Positions 36,493 to 45,590 of a stretch of 64,000 bases of DNA are shown here, piece after piece. Position 1 is the first letter of the stretch. Each line of letters opens with the position of its first letter. Source of the DNA: UBA4582 sp002389265 (lineage in GTDB: Bacteria > Pseudomonadota > Gammaproteobacteria > Pseudomonadales > Azotimanducaceae); assembly GCA_943788825.1 (NCBI GenBank), contig CALSRT010000002.1, forward strand, positions 558,001 to 622,000, in the 5' to 3' direction. The translations under genes were made by a program, and so were the position numbers. A model generated the notes under the pieces. It was not told the origin of the DNA. It did no database searches and saw nothing but the letters and a program-made list of their open reading frames with translations.

Positions 36493-37605
36493 TTACTGCG
36501 TGACTTTTCCGATGCGATCTTGGGCTAGCTCGGTAAACCAAATGTTACCATCGTTACCAGCCTTTATCCGATGAAACACTGTTTGTTGAGTTGGTACTGG
36601 ATATAACGCCACGGTGACGTCGGTCAGCTGGTTGTTGGGTGCATTTAGAATATCTTTGCTTAGTTTTATGATGTAGTCGCTACCGCCAGCAGACTTATTG
36701 TAAGGGTTGTTTTGATCGGCGTAGCTTTGTGTCCAAAGATTACCTTGGGTATCGAAGGCGAGCCCAGCGAGCAGCATATTACTTTGTGTTTTAGGAACAG
36801 GATATTCTTTGAAATTACCCTGCATATCGATCGTGGCAACTTTATGGCTAGCCTCCTGGCTAAACCACACAGATTTTTTGTCCGGAGATTGAATAATAGC
36901 AATAGGGCGACTGTTGTAAGATGGAATTTTATATTCAGTGACGACACCTTCGTCGGTGACTTTCAAAATCTTGTTGGTTGCGAGTTCAGTTCCCCACATG
37001 CTCCCGTCAGCGCCGGGCACTAAATAAATAGGCACTGCGCCAAGAGAAGGCAAAGGATAATGTTTTACTTCGCCGTTCTTCATGATTTTACCGACGGTAC
37101 TGGTTCGTTTTCCGGTGAACCAAATAGTTTTGCCATCGGCTGCGAACTCTATGGCGTGGGGAGCGGGGTTAATCAGCGTTTCAGATGAAGCAAGCTGCAT
37201 GTGTACGTCAATTTTTTGCAAAATCTCGCCAGTAGTCTGATCAATGTTGACCACTAACCCAGCGAACTCTAGAGAGACCCAAAATCCGCCGTCAGCATCA
37301 AATGCAACGCCGTGAGGCCCACTACCCGCAGGCATTTCAAAAGTCTCAACTGTTCCCGTTTTAATGTTGACCTTGCCTAGCATGTCGTAGTTTTGTCCGG
37401 TGATCCACGCATGTTGACCACCTTCGGGATTAAAGATTAGCTCGTGAGTGGAGCCTGCGCCGGGATTAGCCCAGGGTAGTTTATATTCCGTCACCTGGCC
37501 TAGTGCTTCAGACTCCATACTATAGGTGTGAGAGCGGCTGTCGGCAGAGGCGGCATTAAAAAACGCAAGCAGTCCAGCGCCTAACAACAGCCTTATTTTA
37601 TTCAA
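36493..37605 (-). CDS. Vgb-like (virginiamycin B lyase family) beta-propeller, exported
   Basis: A 370-residue propeller with repeated blades of the form GxxWFT / G-V-AFD-xxG-xxW (for example HGVAFDADGGFWVS, AADGKTIWFTGK, AFDTQGNLWTQS, GNDGNIWFTE). This is the Vgb/SMP-30-like streptogramin-lyase family, often of unknown function in marine bacteria. TTG 37605 is proposed as start: GAGGGG lies 7 bases upstream and the signal peptide (LNKIRLLLGAGLLAFFNAAS) begins with it; the in-frame ATG at 37641 has no such site. Real lyase activity cannot be assumed without the active-site His/Glu check. Confidence 0.8.
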   Translation of the reverse strand: MNKIRLLLGAGLLAFFNAASADSRSHTYSMESEALGQVTEYKLPWANPGAGSTHELIFNPEGGQHAWITGQNYDMLGKVNIKTGTVETFEMPAGSGPHGVAFDADGGFWVSLEFAGLVVNIDQTTGEILQKIDVHMQLASSETLINPAPHAIEFAADGKTIWFTGKRTSTVGKIMKNGEVKHYPLPSLGAVPIYLVPGADGSMWGTELATNKILKVTDEGVVTEYKIPSYNSRPIAIIQSPDKKSVWFSQEASHKVATIDMQGNFKEYPVPKTQSNMLLAGLAFDTQGNLWTQSYADQNNPYNKSAGGSDYIIKLSKDILNAPNNQLTDVTVALYPVPTQQTVFHRIKAGNDGNIWFTELAQDRIGKVTQ

Positions 37606-37641
37606 TTGGTTTCCCCTCAATCTAATGTACTTGTCCGCCAC

Positions 37642-38057
37642 TTTAGTTTTAGTGCCTCGGTACTGCTTAATATTGTTAGAAGCGTCTGGGCGCAGCTTAT
37701 TCCGGGAAGTTTAAGAGTTCAATAGGCGTTGGCTGATGCAGATAATGAATGTCTGCGGACTCTCGGTGATAAAGGTATGCGCTCGCAGCAGTTAACGGCT
37801 TCGCGTGTGCTTGACGCAACTCTAAACAGGTTAGTGTCGTTAGCTTGGCGTTGCGCAGGCGTTTAGCACTGTGCATGTTATAGTGACTTATTTACAATCA
37901 AGTAAGAGTAGAGCCGGGTGCTGGAAATAACGTGGCGCGGATTGTCAAACCGTCGACTAAAATCCCGGGGCGCCGGGAAACGGTACTCTGACTCCGTCGT
38001 TAAAGCGGTCGCCGAAGTTTTCGGCCGATCAACGGGCCTAATCTAAAAACCTCAAGT
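37642..38057. other. Gap between divergent genes, no recognisable gene
   Basis: A 416-base region separating the propeller gene (minus) and the DUF6122 gene (plus), so it should hold both promoters. I see no repeat, tRNA or extended ORF. Confidence 0.45.
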
Positions 38058-38402
38058 GTGGATCAAATCGGGACAGTCGTTATCATACATCTTCTCTTAC
38101 ATTTTCTGGTGCCGCTTCTCCCGGCGCTGACCCTCTACCGAGAAAAATGGCTGGTCAGCTACGGCATGCTGCTGGCCGGCTTGTTGATTGATATTGATCA
38201 CCTGTTGGCCGACCCCATTTATGATCCTGGCCGCTGTAGCATTGGTTTTCACCCGCTGCATACCACCATTCCCATTGTGGTTTATAGCCTGTTGATGCTG
38301 TTCCCCAAAACCCGACTCTTTGGCATGGGCTTAATCATCCACGTCGTGTTAGATGCCATTGACTGCCTGGTGACAGGCGGGATTTGGTATACCCCTGGAT
38401 AA
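38058..38402 (+). CDS. DUF6122 family membrane protein
   Basis: A 114-residue protein with about four hydrophobic helices and conserved His/Asp motifs HLLLHFLVP, DIDHLLADP, FHPLHT and HVVLDAIDC. These mark the DUF6122 family (metal-dependent-hydrolase-like small membrane proteins). The start is GTG 38058. Function unknown. The stop falls at the left edge of a mobile-repeat cluster. Confidence 0.75.
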   Translation: MDQIGTVVIIHLLLHFLVPLLPALTLYREKWLVSYGMLLAGLLIDIDHLLADPIYDPGRCSIGFHPLHTTIPIVVYSLLMLFPKTRLFGMGLIIHVVLDAIDCLVTGGIWYTPG

Positions 38403-38410
38403 ATGGCGGA

Positions 38411-38768
38411 TAATTGGGGTCGGGGTAAAATTTGGATAATTGGATAATTGGGGTCGGGGTAAAATTTACAAATAGCCTAGATAAATGGAGTCGGGGTAAA
38501 ATTTACAAATAGCCTACAGCTCATTGTGAGCTAGGTTGGGTTTGGGGTAATTGGGGTCGGGGTAATTGGGGTCGGGGTAAAATTTACAAATAGCCTACAG
38601 CTCATTGTGAGCTAAGACGGTTTGTGCTGTCGAATTTGTTTATCTCTTTGTTCTGGTGCGCGAAAAGAATTCAAGTGATACCGGTTCTGAAAGGTTGTCT
38701 CTATCTTTGCCACGTAAGCAACATGGATAAAGTATCGTTTTGTAAATTTTACCCCGACCCCAAATATT
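38411..38768. mobile_element. MITE/REP-like element copy A with stacked left ends
   Basis: One right end (TTTGTAAATTTTACCCCGAC, followed by CCCAAATATT, to 38768) faces at least five partial left ends (GGGGTCGGGGTAAAATTT, or truncated forms) at about 38414, 38449, 38485, 38551 and 38566. The interior (about 38590-38738) matches copies B, C and D, including an AGCTCATTGTGAGCT hairpin. No transposase is encoded. The stacked ends suggest repeated insertion or slippage at the same end sequence. Confidence 0.85.
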
Positions 38769-38946
38769 CCATATTCAATCTTCCATCATGGAGCTCGAAG
38801 TTTTGATCAAACAACACATGTTCAGATGAGCTGCTGACGGTAGCTAAACGGCTGGCGCCAAGCTACTTTTTTAGGATGGATAGCGCGTGGTTGTTCTTCC
38901 TAACCAGCTGATATTAGTTTAAAAATTTCCTAAATAAGACAGTGTC

Positions 38947-39042
38947 ATGAGCAAGGGCCAAGCCAGTAAAGAGCGCGCCCAAAAAGTAGCTGCAGTTAAT
39001 GCCAAAAGAAAAGAATGCAGCGTAAGTCGCCTAGAAACCTAG
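38947..39042 (+). other. Possible 31-residue basic peptide gene
   Basis: ATG 38947 opens a 31-codon frame (MSKGQASKERAQKVAAVNAK...) rich in Lys, Arg, Ala and Ser. It resembles in character small basic proteins but has no family I can name. It sits alone between the repeat copy A and the end of the photolyase-related gene. It could be a truncated gene. Confidence 0.25.
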
Positions 39043-39113
39043 CAGCAAAGCGACAAGTATGTCGGCGCTCTGGGGTCTTCGATTATTTTAATGGCCTTTG
39101 TTTTTTAACCCAA

Positions 39114-40640
39114 TCAGTGCAAACCCCTAATTTCTATCGCCTGCGCTTTGATATCTGCAATGTCTTTTGCACTTTTTCGCTTTAAGTTTTTTAGCATAAA
39201 ACCCATACGCGGATTATTTTTAAAAGTATCGGCATGTGTGTCTAAAAAATCCCAGAATAATGTGGTGAACGGGCAGGCCTCTTCGCCCACGGCTTCGCTA
39301 GGTTTAAAACGACAGTTCTTACAATAATTACTCATTTTATTAATATAGTTGCCACTTGCCACATAAGGCTTCGAAGCCATAATGCCATTGTCAGCGTATT
39401 GGCTCATGCCTAAAGTGTTGGGTAGCTCGACCCATTCAACCGCATCCACGTAGACCGCCAAATACCATTGATGAATCTGTTTTGGATCAATACCATAAAG
39501 CAGTGAAAACAAGCCGGTAACCATTAAACGCTGAATATGATGGGCATAACCGTAGGTTAAGGTTTGCTTAATACTCTGGCTCATACAGGTCATATCAGTG
39601 TCTCCTGTCCAATAAAAATCGGGCAGATTCTGCCTAGCCCCTAACGCATTCATATCTAGCCAAGCTGGCATGTGCATCCAATACAAACCTCGCACATATT
39701 CACGCCAGCCTAATATTTGGCGAATAAAACCTTCGACAGCCGCTAACGGGGCGCCTTTTTCTCGATGGTAAAGTTCAGCCTTCTGAATAACTTGCAGCGG
39801 GTGTAGTAACTTCATGTTCATGGCGGTTGAAATTAATGAATGATTCAAAAAGGGTTCATCCATCCACATGGCATCTTGGTATTCGCCAAAGTTTTCTAAG
39901 CAGTTTTCAAAAAATCGAGAGAGCGCTTGTTGTGCTTGCTCCTGTGTTACCGGCCAATGTAACTTTGTCAGTGTGCCGGGGTGATCGGGGAACTTCTCAT
40001 TGACTAACGCAATCACCGTTTGGGTTATTTTGTCTGCCGGCCAGGACAGCGTTTTAGGAATGTCCTGTGGCCCTTCCTTTTTAAATGACTTGCGATTGGA
40101 TTCGTCATAATTCCATTTACCACCTAATGGCGTCTTGTTATCTTCCATAAGTATCTGATATTTTTTACGTAATTCTCGATACCAGTATTCCAGACGTAAC
40201 TGTTTTTTGTCTCCCGCCCACTGTTTGAAATCTTTCGGGGTGGAAAGAAAGTGCTGATCGTTCAATTGTTTAAATGGCACATTGTATTGCTTGCAAGTAT
40301 TAACCAATGACTCGAGGACACGATAATCGCCAGGCCTGACAAACCAGACCTCTTCCGGACGTTCAGCTGTGATCGTATATGCTAACGCTTCTGCTAAGTC
40401 ACCAAACTGCTCATTTTCTAAAAAGAAATATTGCAGCGGTAAGCCTTTTTCGCGCAGTTCTTCTGCAAAGTGCCGCATCCCTGATAGAAAAAGTGCAATG
40501 CGCTGCTTGTGTGACCAAACATGCGTCGACTCTTGAATAACCTCTGCCATCCAGAAGCAATCATTTTCACTATCGACGTCATTAAAAATTAGAGAGTCGC
40601 GATCAAGCTGATCTCCCAAGATAAGATAGAGTCTACGCAT
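39114..40640 (-). CDS. FeS-type cryptochrome/(6-4) photolyase-related protein
   Basis: A 508-residue member of the deoxyribodipyrimidine photolyase-related (FeS-BCP/PhrB) family: LYLILGDQLDRDS at the N-terminus, GWREYVRGLYW, HHIQRLMVTG FAD-site region and DAVEWVELPNTLGMSQYAD. The [4Fe-4S] cysteines are visible in YCKNCRF and EEACPFTT near the C-terminus, with a further Cys in DMTCMSQS. Relatives repair (6-4) photoproducts or act as light sensors. ATG 40640 (MRRLYL) overlaps the DUF2256 stop by 8 bases, which fixes the start better than the ATG 9 bases upstream. Confidence 0.92.
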   Translation of the reverse strand: MRRLYLILGDQLDRDSLIFNDVDSENDCFWMAEVIQESTHVWSHKQRIALFLSGMRHFAEELREKGLPLQYFFLENEQFGDLAEALAYTITAERPEEVWFVRPGDYRVLESLVNTCKQYNVPFKQLNDQHFLSTPKDFKQWAGDKKQLRLEYWYRELRKKYQILMEDNKTPLGGKWNYDESNRKSFKKEGPQDIPKTLSWPADKITQTVIALVNEKFPDHPGTLTKLHWPVTQEQAQQALSRFFENCLENFGEYQDAMWMDEPFLNHSLISTAMNMKLLHPLQVIQKAELYHREKGAPLAAVEGFIRQILGWREYVRGLYWMHMPAWLDMNALGARQNLPDFYWTGDTDMTCMSQSIKQTLTYGYAHHIQRLMVTGLFSLLYGIDPKQIHQWYLAVYVDAVEWVELPNTLGMSQYADNGIMASKPYVASGNYINKMSNYCKNCRFKPSEAVGEEACPFTTLFWDFLDTHADTFKNNPRMGFMLKNLKRKSAKDIADIKAQAIEIRGLH

Positions 40641-40800
40641 GATTAACATCCGAACTATTTTGGGTTGTTTTATGGCGCCGACAACGGTCAGAACAATATT
40701 TGACCTCGGCCCAACAACTTTGCCATTTTTTACGCCAATTGAAGGGCTTGTTACAGCCCAGGCAAATTTTACTGTCTAGATGTAATTTCTTATGAGCCAT
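40633..40800 (-). CDS. DUF2256 small zinc-ribbon-like protein
   Basis: A 55-residue protein with two CxxC-like pairs: KICLGCNKPF and KYCSDRCRRH, with the family block NWRKKWQSCW between them. This is DUF2256, a tiny protein that commonly accompanies photolyase/cryptochrome genes. The start is ATG 40800. Its stop overlaps the photolyase-related start by 8 bases, so translation should be coupled. Function unknown; zinc binding is inferred from the cysteines. The gene is easy to miss because of its length. Confidence 0.9.
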   Translation of the reverse strand: MAHKKLHLDSKICLGCNKPFNWRKKWQSCWAEVKYCSDRCRRHKTTQNSSDVNHA

Positions 40801-40856
40801 TATCTATATCGCCAAGGTATTACGGGTTGGAATGGTTAGCTTTTGAAATCAATTAT

Positions 40857-42488
40857 CTAGATGGGTTGGAATAAAGATAGCTGATCAATATCAATTCTTG
40901 TATTTGCTATCTTTCTGTTAGTGCCTTTAGTTTTACTTTTAGCCTTACGCTTACGACTGCCGTGTTTCGCATTGAGTGCTTGCGCCTGTTGCCAAAACTC
41001 TGGGTGATGCTGTTTAAATGCAGTAAATTTTGCTCGTGCTTCACGTAAAGCAGCAACATGTTCAACAATCGGTTGCGGATAACTTGTGCCGATAATGCAG
41101 CCCTTTTGTTGCTGCATCGCCATAGGCATCGTCCAAGGTTCATGAATGTATTCATCGTTATACTCAGACAATTCTGGCACCCAGCGTTTTATAAAAACTC
41201 CTTTGGGGTCTTGGTCTTGGGATTGTTTAACTGGGTTATAAATACGCAGCGTATTGATGCCCGTTGTCCCAGACTGCATTTGTATTTGGCTGTAATGAAT
41301 GCCTGGCTCGTAGTCGGTAAAACACTGGGCCAAATGCCAGGCAGGTCGCTGCCAATGCAGCCATAATTGGTAAGATGAAAAAGAGACAAGCATGGCGCGC
41401 ATTCTAAAGTTTAACCAACCTGTGTGTCGGAGGCACCGCATGCAAGCATCAATAAAAGGATAGCCGGTATTGCCCGACTTCCATGCTTCAAAATAGTCTT
41501 CGTTAAACGCATTTTCACGCAAACCATCAAGTACCGGTAACATGTTGTGTGTTTCAAACAAAGGCTCTGTTTCGAGCTTTTGGATGAAGTGGCAATGCCA
41601 ATGCAAGCGGCTGTCAAAAGAGCGTAAAGAACGCTTCCAGGAGTCTTCAAGATGGGGTGTTGTAGCCTGTTTGCGCAACTTCTGTACAATCTCTCTTAAT
41701 GACAACGTACCAAAAGCAATGTGTGGACTCAGTCGAGAACAACTACGAAAAGCGGTTAATGGCGACGACATATTAAAGGAATATTGTTTTCCGCGCTCAT
41801 TAAGAAAACTCTTGAAACAAGCCGAGCCTCGGCTGCGGCCGCCTTCTTGTAAGTGTTTATTTTCATCACGCTCAAGCACCGTTAAATCCAGCGCTGGTAG
41901 ATCAAATCCTGGCCGATCATTATAAACTTTCAGTGATTCTATTTTTGCTAAAGATACTGGTGCGATAGATTTTTCGCGCACCATGTATTTTTCCCAATAA
42001 TACGCCCAACGATCACGATCGTTAAAACGCCGGAGCACACCATAGGCTTCAGATTCATGCCATTTTATCTTATTTTTAAGGCACCATATTGTGACATCCT
42101 TATCACGCTGGTATGTCCATAAATTACCGCTTTCTTGATGCGAATAAAGTCCGACGATATTAAAGTGTGCTGCTAGTTTTTGTAATACAGAAATGACAGT
42201 ACTGTGCTCGACCCATAATCCTTGCCCGAGACTTAGCAGTGCTTGATTCAATTCAGCTAGGGATTGGCTGATAAAACGCCAGTGACGCGCCGAGCTATCC
42301 GGTAACTGCCAATAATCAGGTTCGACCACGTATAAGGGCAGTACTTTAATACCTTTATTTTGTAGAGAAGCAGCCGTGGTGAGGGGTTCGTGATCGTGAA
42401 TTCTAAGATCACGTTTAAACCACACTATGACGATGGACTCTTTTGGCAGCGACTCCTTTGACAGAGGCTCTGTTGGCGTAGATTTCAT
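40857..42488 (-). CDS. Cryptochrome/photolyase family protein (FAD-binding)
   Basis: A 543-residue flavoprotein of the main photolyase/cryptochrome family. VWFKRDLRIHDHEPL opens the antenna domain; the FAD domain contains GYPFIDACMRCLRHTGWLNF, MRAMLVSFSSYQL and the closing TTGINTLRIYNPVKQS block (each given in pieces). The tail is Lys/Arg-rich. The order is this gene, DUF2256, FeS-type photolyase, all on the minus strand with short spacing, so a light-dependent repair or sensing operon is likely. Whether it is a CPD photolyase or a cryptochrome needs alignment of substrate-site residues. Confidence 0.9.
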   Translation of the reverse strand: MKSTPTEPLSKESLPKESIVIVWFKRDLRIHDHEPLTTAASLQNKGIKVLPLYVVEPDYWQLPDSSARHWRFISQSLAELNQALLSLGQGLWVEHSTVISVLQKLAAHFNIVGLYSHQESGNLWTYQRDKDVTIWCLKNKIKWHESEAYGVLRRFNDRDRWAYYWEKYMVREKSIAPVSLAKIESLKVYNDRPGFDLPALDLTVLERDENKHLQEGGRSRGSACFKSFLNERGKQYSFNMSSPLTAFRSCSRLSPHIAFGTLSLREIVQKLRKQATTPHLEDSWKRSLRSFDSRLHWHCHFIQKLETEPLFETHNMLPVLDGLRENAFNEDYFEAWKSGNTGYPFIDACMRCLRHTGWLNFRMRAMLVSFSSYQLWLHWQRPAWHLAQCFTDYEPGIHYSQIQMQSGTTGINTLRIYNPVKQSQDQDPKGVFIKRWVPELSEYNDEYIHEPWTMPMAMQQQKGCIIGTSYPQPIVEHVAALREARAKFTAFKQHHPEFWQQAQALNAKHGSRKRKAKSKTKGTNRKIANTRIDIDQLSLFQPI

Positions 42489-42552
42489 TTTTTGATTATA
42501 TAACTTTTATATAAAACCATGTTGCGTATTTTATACGTGTAACCTTTAGGGT

Positions 42553-42774
42553 AAGTGGGGTCGGATATTTGGGGTCGGGGTAAAATTTACAAATGGCCTC
42601 CAGCTCATAGTGAGCTCGGGCGGGGTAGTGCTGTCGAATTCGTTTATCTTTTTGTGTTTGGTACGAGAAAAGAGTTCAAGCTGAACCAGTCCTGAAAGGT
42701 TTTCTCTATCTAATTGCTACATAAGCAGTATGAAATAGTACAGTTCTGTAAATTTTACCCCGACCCCAAATATT
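42553..42774. mobile_element. MITE/REP-like element copy B
   Basis: The cleanest copy of the repeat. ATATTTGGGGTCGGGGTAAA starts at 42565, and its inverted counterpart (TTTACCCCGACCCCAAATAT) ends at 42774, about 210 bp in all. A truncated extra left end (GGGGTCGG) is at 42557. It occupies most of the 312-base gap between the cryptochrome promoter and the carotenoid oxygenase 3' end. No ORF. Confidence 0.88.
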
Positions 42775-42800
42775 GTTAGGGGGCCTAGCCGGTCAAGTGC

Positions 42801-44210
42801 CTAAACAGCACCTACCCAGCCCGCGTGAAAGCCGTAGGGTACTCGGTAAGGCACAAGGATAGTTGCAACCGGTCCGGCGGTGACATTCTGCGCATCTAAG
42901 ATCAGGCACTCACTTTGCCCCGTGGTCTCGTCTTGAACAAAGCATATCAGGTAGCCGTCATCTTCGGACTGCGCCCCTACCTTTGGGGCAAACACCGCCT
43001 CGCCACCGAACCGGTTGTTGCCGTAATTAAAGGTGACGGTGGTTTGTGTTTCGTTATCAAACTTCAACACGCCGTCAAAACTAAAAGGTCGACTTGGATT
43101 GAAGACAGCCGCGTACACATAACGTGTTTTGTGGCAGGCATGGGTGTCGTTAATGCGGGTGAAATCACAACGTTCATTGCAGAGCGTCCGCTCTTTAATA
43201 ACACCTGTGACTAAATTGATACGCCATTCATATAGCTGTCCTTGGGTATCTTCGAGGTTTTCCGCATCTAAGCCCGCGCTGGCAATGTCAGAGGTTTTTG
43301 ATCGAGAGGCTTGCATGACAATCTCGTCACCTTCATCCCAAGCATTGGCAGTATGGACAACCGAGCCGGTCTCGACTTCGTACCAACGTACATCCAAGTC
43401 TGTGCCAAAGCGGGGCATCACGCCGATGCGAGAACCGTGCTCTGGCTCAAAATCTAACGCTGGACCGCCGGCAATCGCTCGCTCGATATCGAGAGTAATC
43501 GGAAAGTCGAGAAACAGAGAGTATTTTTCTGTGACCGCGAAGTCGTGCATAAAAACGGGCTTTTTTATCGTAATCGGTGTCGTGTGGACCAACTCTCCTT
43601 CGGCATTGATAACGGAGTAACTGACGTAAGGCGTTTCGAAAGCATAGCCAAAGGTCATCATCTCTCCGGTTTTCTGATCAACCTTTGGATGTGCCGTGAA
43701 GGGATGTTTAAGTTTGCCATCGAAGTCTACTGCTCCCAATGTTTCGAGTTCGGGTAACTGGATGGCGGTGGGGCGAGAGGGTTCGTGCAGCGCGTAAAGG
43801 GTGTTGTTGTGATAAGTAAATGCTGTGTTAGCTAGGTTCTTATTGCGTGGAGCCCCTTCCGGTACACGAGAAGGCGTTGGATCCAACATTGAATTGATAC
43901 CCTTGTAAACCCAATCACCGCGATCCCGCTCTAGTTTGTATCCGTCAGTTTGAACAAACCGATTGCGATAATGAGCCTGGCCTTTATTGAACTCGATGGC
44001 GTGAATCATGCCGTCGCCATCAAAGGTGTGATAGGCCGCCTCGTCAAATATATGTACAGGATTAGGACCAACTCGTAAGAAGTTGCCGGCCAAGTCTTCA
44101 GGTATGGCGCCTTTAACTCGCATGTTCTGCGCATCACGCTCTTCGGCCACTGGGGCAAAGTTACCGTCAAGAAAGAAATTGATTGAGTTGCTGATTTCTG
44201 ATTGAGTCAT
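42801..44210 (-). CDS. Carotenoid cleavage oxygenase family protein
   Basis: A 469-residue non-haem iron oxygenase of the RPE65/CCD family. The four iron His positions can be placed at FTAHPKVDQ, FMHDFAVTEKY, an HACHKT region and FHAGWVG at the C-terminus. The family opening NFLRVGPNPV and FDGDGMIHAIEF are present. Such enzymes split a double bond in carotenoids, apocarotenoids or stilbenes. ATG 44210. It is not linked to carotenoid synthesis genes here. It ends 27 bases from repeat copy B. Confidence 0.92.
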   Translation of the reverse strand: MTQSEISNSINFFLDGNFAPVAEERDAQNMRVKGAIPEDLAGNFLRVGPNPVHIFDEAAYHTFDGDGMIHAIEFNKGQAHYRNRFVQTDGYKLERDRGDWVYKGINSMLDPTPSRVPEGAPRNKNLANTAFTYHNNTLYALHEPSRPTAIQLPELETLGAVDFDGKLKHPFTAHPKVDQKTGEMMTFGYAFETPYVSYSVINAEGELVHTTPITIKKPVFMHDFAVTEKYSLFLDFPITLDIERAIAGGPALDFEPEHGSRIGVMPRFGTDLDVRWYEVETGSVVHTANAWDEGDEIVMQASRSKTSDIASAGLDAENLEDTQGQLYEWRINLVTGVIKERTLCNERCDFTRINDTHACHKTRYVYAAVFNPSRPFSFDGVLKFDNETQTTVTFNYGNNRFGGEAVFAPKVGAQSEDDGYLICFVQDETTGQSECLILDAQNVTAGPVATILVPYRVPYGFHAGWVGAV

Positions 44211-44377
44211 AGATCACCTATAAAACATTCGGGTTTTGCAGTTACTATAGCAGTCGAGTGATGCGACGCAAGGCCAACCCAAGATCAACCGAAAATCGGT
44301 AGCTTTAGGCAATAAACTGTCGATGCCGGTCGCGAGACTCCGTATATTCACTGGGCAAAAGTGACTAAAAAAGTGCA

Positions 44378-44745
44378 TTGCTAACAGTGCCAAGTAAGCT
44401 CAGTTCTGACCAAGTTGCCCAGTTTCACAAGCAAGGTTTTCTCGGCCCATTTGAAGCCATGCCTGCAGCGGAGATGAATAAGCTTAGAGGCGAGATAACG
44501 ACATTGCTGCAAACAAGCCCTGAGCCTTACCCTGAAGAAGGTTGGCACGCGCGCCTGATCCCAAGGCATCACAACCAGTTGTTAGATTCGGCGTTAGCCT
44601 ATCGTTTATCCACCCTGCCAGAAATGGTGGCGAAGATGAACAGTATTGTTGGCGAACGCCTCCTGCCTTAGCGAGCCAATTTTTGACAAGGGCCCGGGTG
44701 CTAAAGCAATCCCTTGGCATCAGGATTACAGCTACTGGCCTCTGG
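44378..44745 (+). pseudogene. Phytanoyl-CoA dioxygenase (PhyH) family, frameshifted and truncated
   Basis: The first 97 codons (SSDQVAQFHKQGFLGPFEAM and later KMNSIVGERLLP) look like the N-terminus of a PhyH-type 2OG-Fe(II) oxygenase. A stop at 44669 is followed, one base out of frame, by PIFDKGPGAKAIPWHQDYSYWPL, which holds the HxD iron motif. The sequence then breaks off where repeat copy C begins. So there is both a frameshift and loss of the C-terminal half. The start codon is uncertain (TTG 44378 or GTG 44387). Confidence 0.82.
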
Positions 44746-45072
44746 ATAATTGGGGTCGGGGTAAAATTACAATATTTGGGGTCGGGGTAAAATTTACGCA
44801 ATATTGGGGATGATTGGGGTCGGGGATGATTGGGGTCGGGATAAAATTTACAAATGGCGTACAGTTCGTTGTGAGCTAGGTTGGGTCTGTGCGGTCGTTT
44901 TCGCTTATCCCGTTGTTCTTAGTACGCGAAAAGAGTTCAAGCTGAACCTGTCCTGAAAGCTTGTCCCTATTTACTTGCCACTTATGCAACATGGAAAAGT
45001 CTCGTTTTGTAAATTTTACCCCGACCCTAATTATCCCCGCCATTTGTAAATTTTACCCCGACCCCAAATATT
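44746..45072. mobile_element. MITE/REP-like element copy C, compound, interrupting genes
   Basis: Four left-end segments (about 44751, 44775, 44815 and 44830) and two right-end segments (about 45006-45033 and 45043-45072) surround one interior like that of copies A, B and D. It sits between the broken PhyH gene and a second ORF that lacks its 5' part, so it marks a deletion junction. No transposase gene is present. Confidence 0.88.
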
Positions 45073-45453
45073 GCACTCGCAGCCGGTGACCCCGAACAGC
45101 GCGTTGATTGGCGCGAGGTGACCGATAAACATCGCTGTTATCTGAAAATTCAACGACCATGGCGCTCAGCTTTTCGCGTTAACTGCTTTCAAATTAACGG
45201 TGAGCTCCACATCCACTCGAGCAGGTTTGTGGAATACAATCAATGGTTTAGCCGTGCATTTGGCTTCGGTGATGCGTGGGTTTATGTTATCGCGATGAGG
45301 CCCGAATTGTTGGTGGCGATTGATGGTCAAGTTCACAAGATGCGTGCTGAACTTGTTAGTGATGAAGGGACCCGCAAGACGGCATTGATGAATCGAGGCT
45401 ATGATCCGGTGCCAGAGGCGATCCGACTTTATCGTCTTATGCTTGCGCCTTAA
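45073..45453 (+). pseudogene. 5'-truncated conserved hypothetical gene
   Basis: The frame is open from the right edge of repeat copy C (AGDPEQRVDWREVTDKHRC) to a stop at 45453, ending VPEAIRLYRLMLAP. A GTG at 45118 could start a 111-residue product but coding-like sequence continues upstream into the element, so the true start has been lost. I do not recognise the family; the sequence is not the missing part of PhyH. Confidence 0.6.
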
Positions 45454-45540
45454 GCGAACCCATCTCCACATTGTTGTTCGCAGAGACAATAGCTGCAGAG
45501 CAAGCGCATCGGCAATAGATACGCTGCTCTGACCAACGCC

Positions 45541-45590
45541 AGCTATGGATCCAAGCTATGGATCCAAGCTATGGATCCAAGCTATGGTTC
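45541..45590. repeat. 13-bp tandem repeat, 3.7 copies
   Basis: AGCTATGGATCCA is repeated three times exactly at 45541-45579 and once partially after it. It lies between two genes that converge, just before the stop of the redoxin remnant. Confidence 0.95.
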
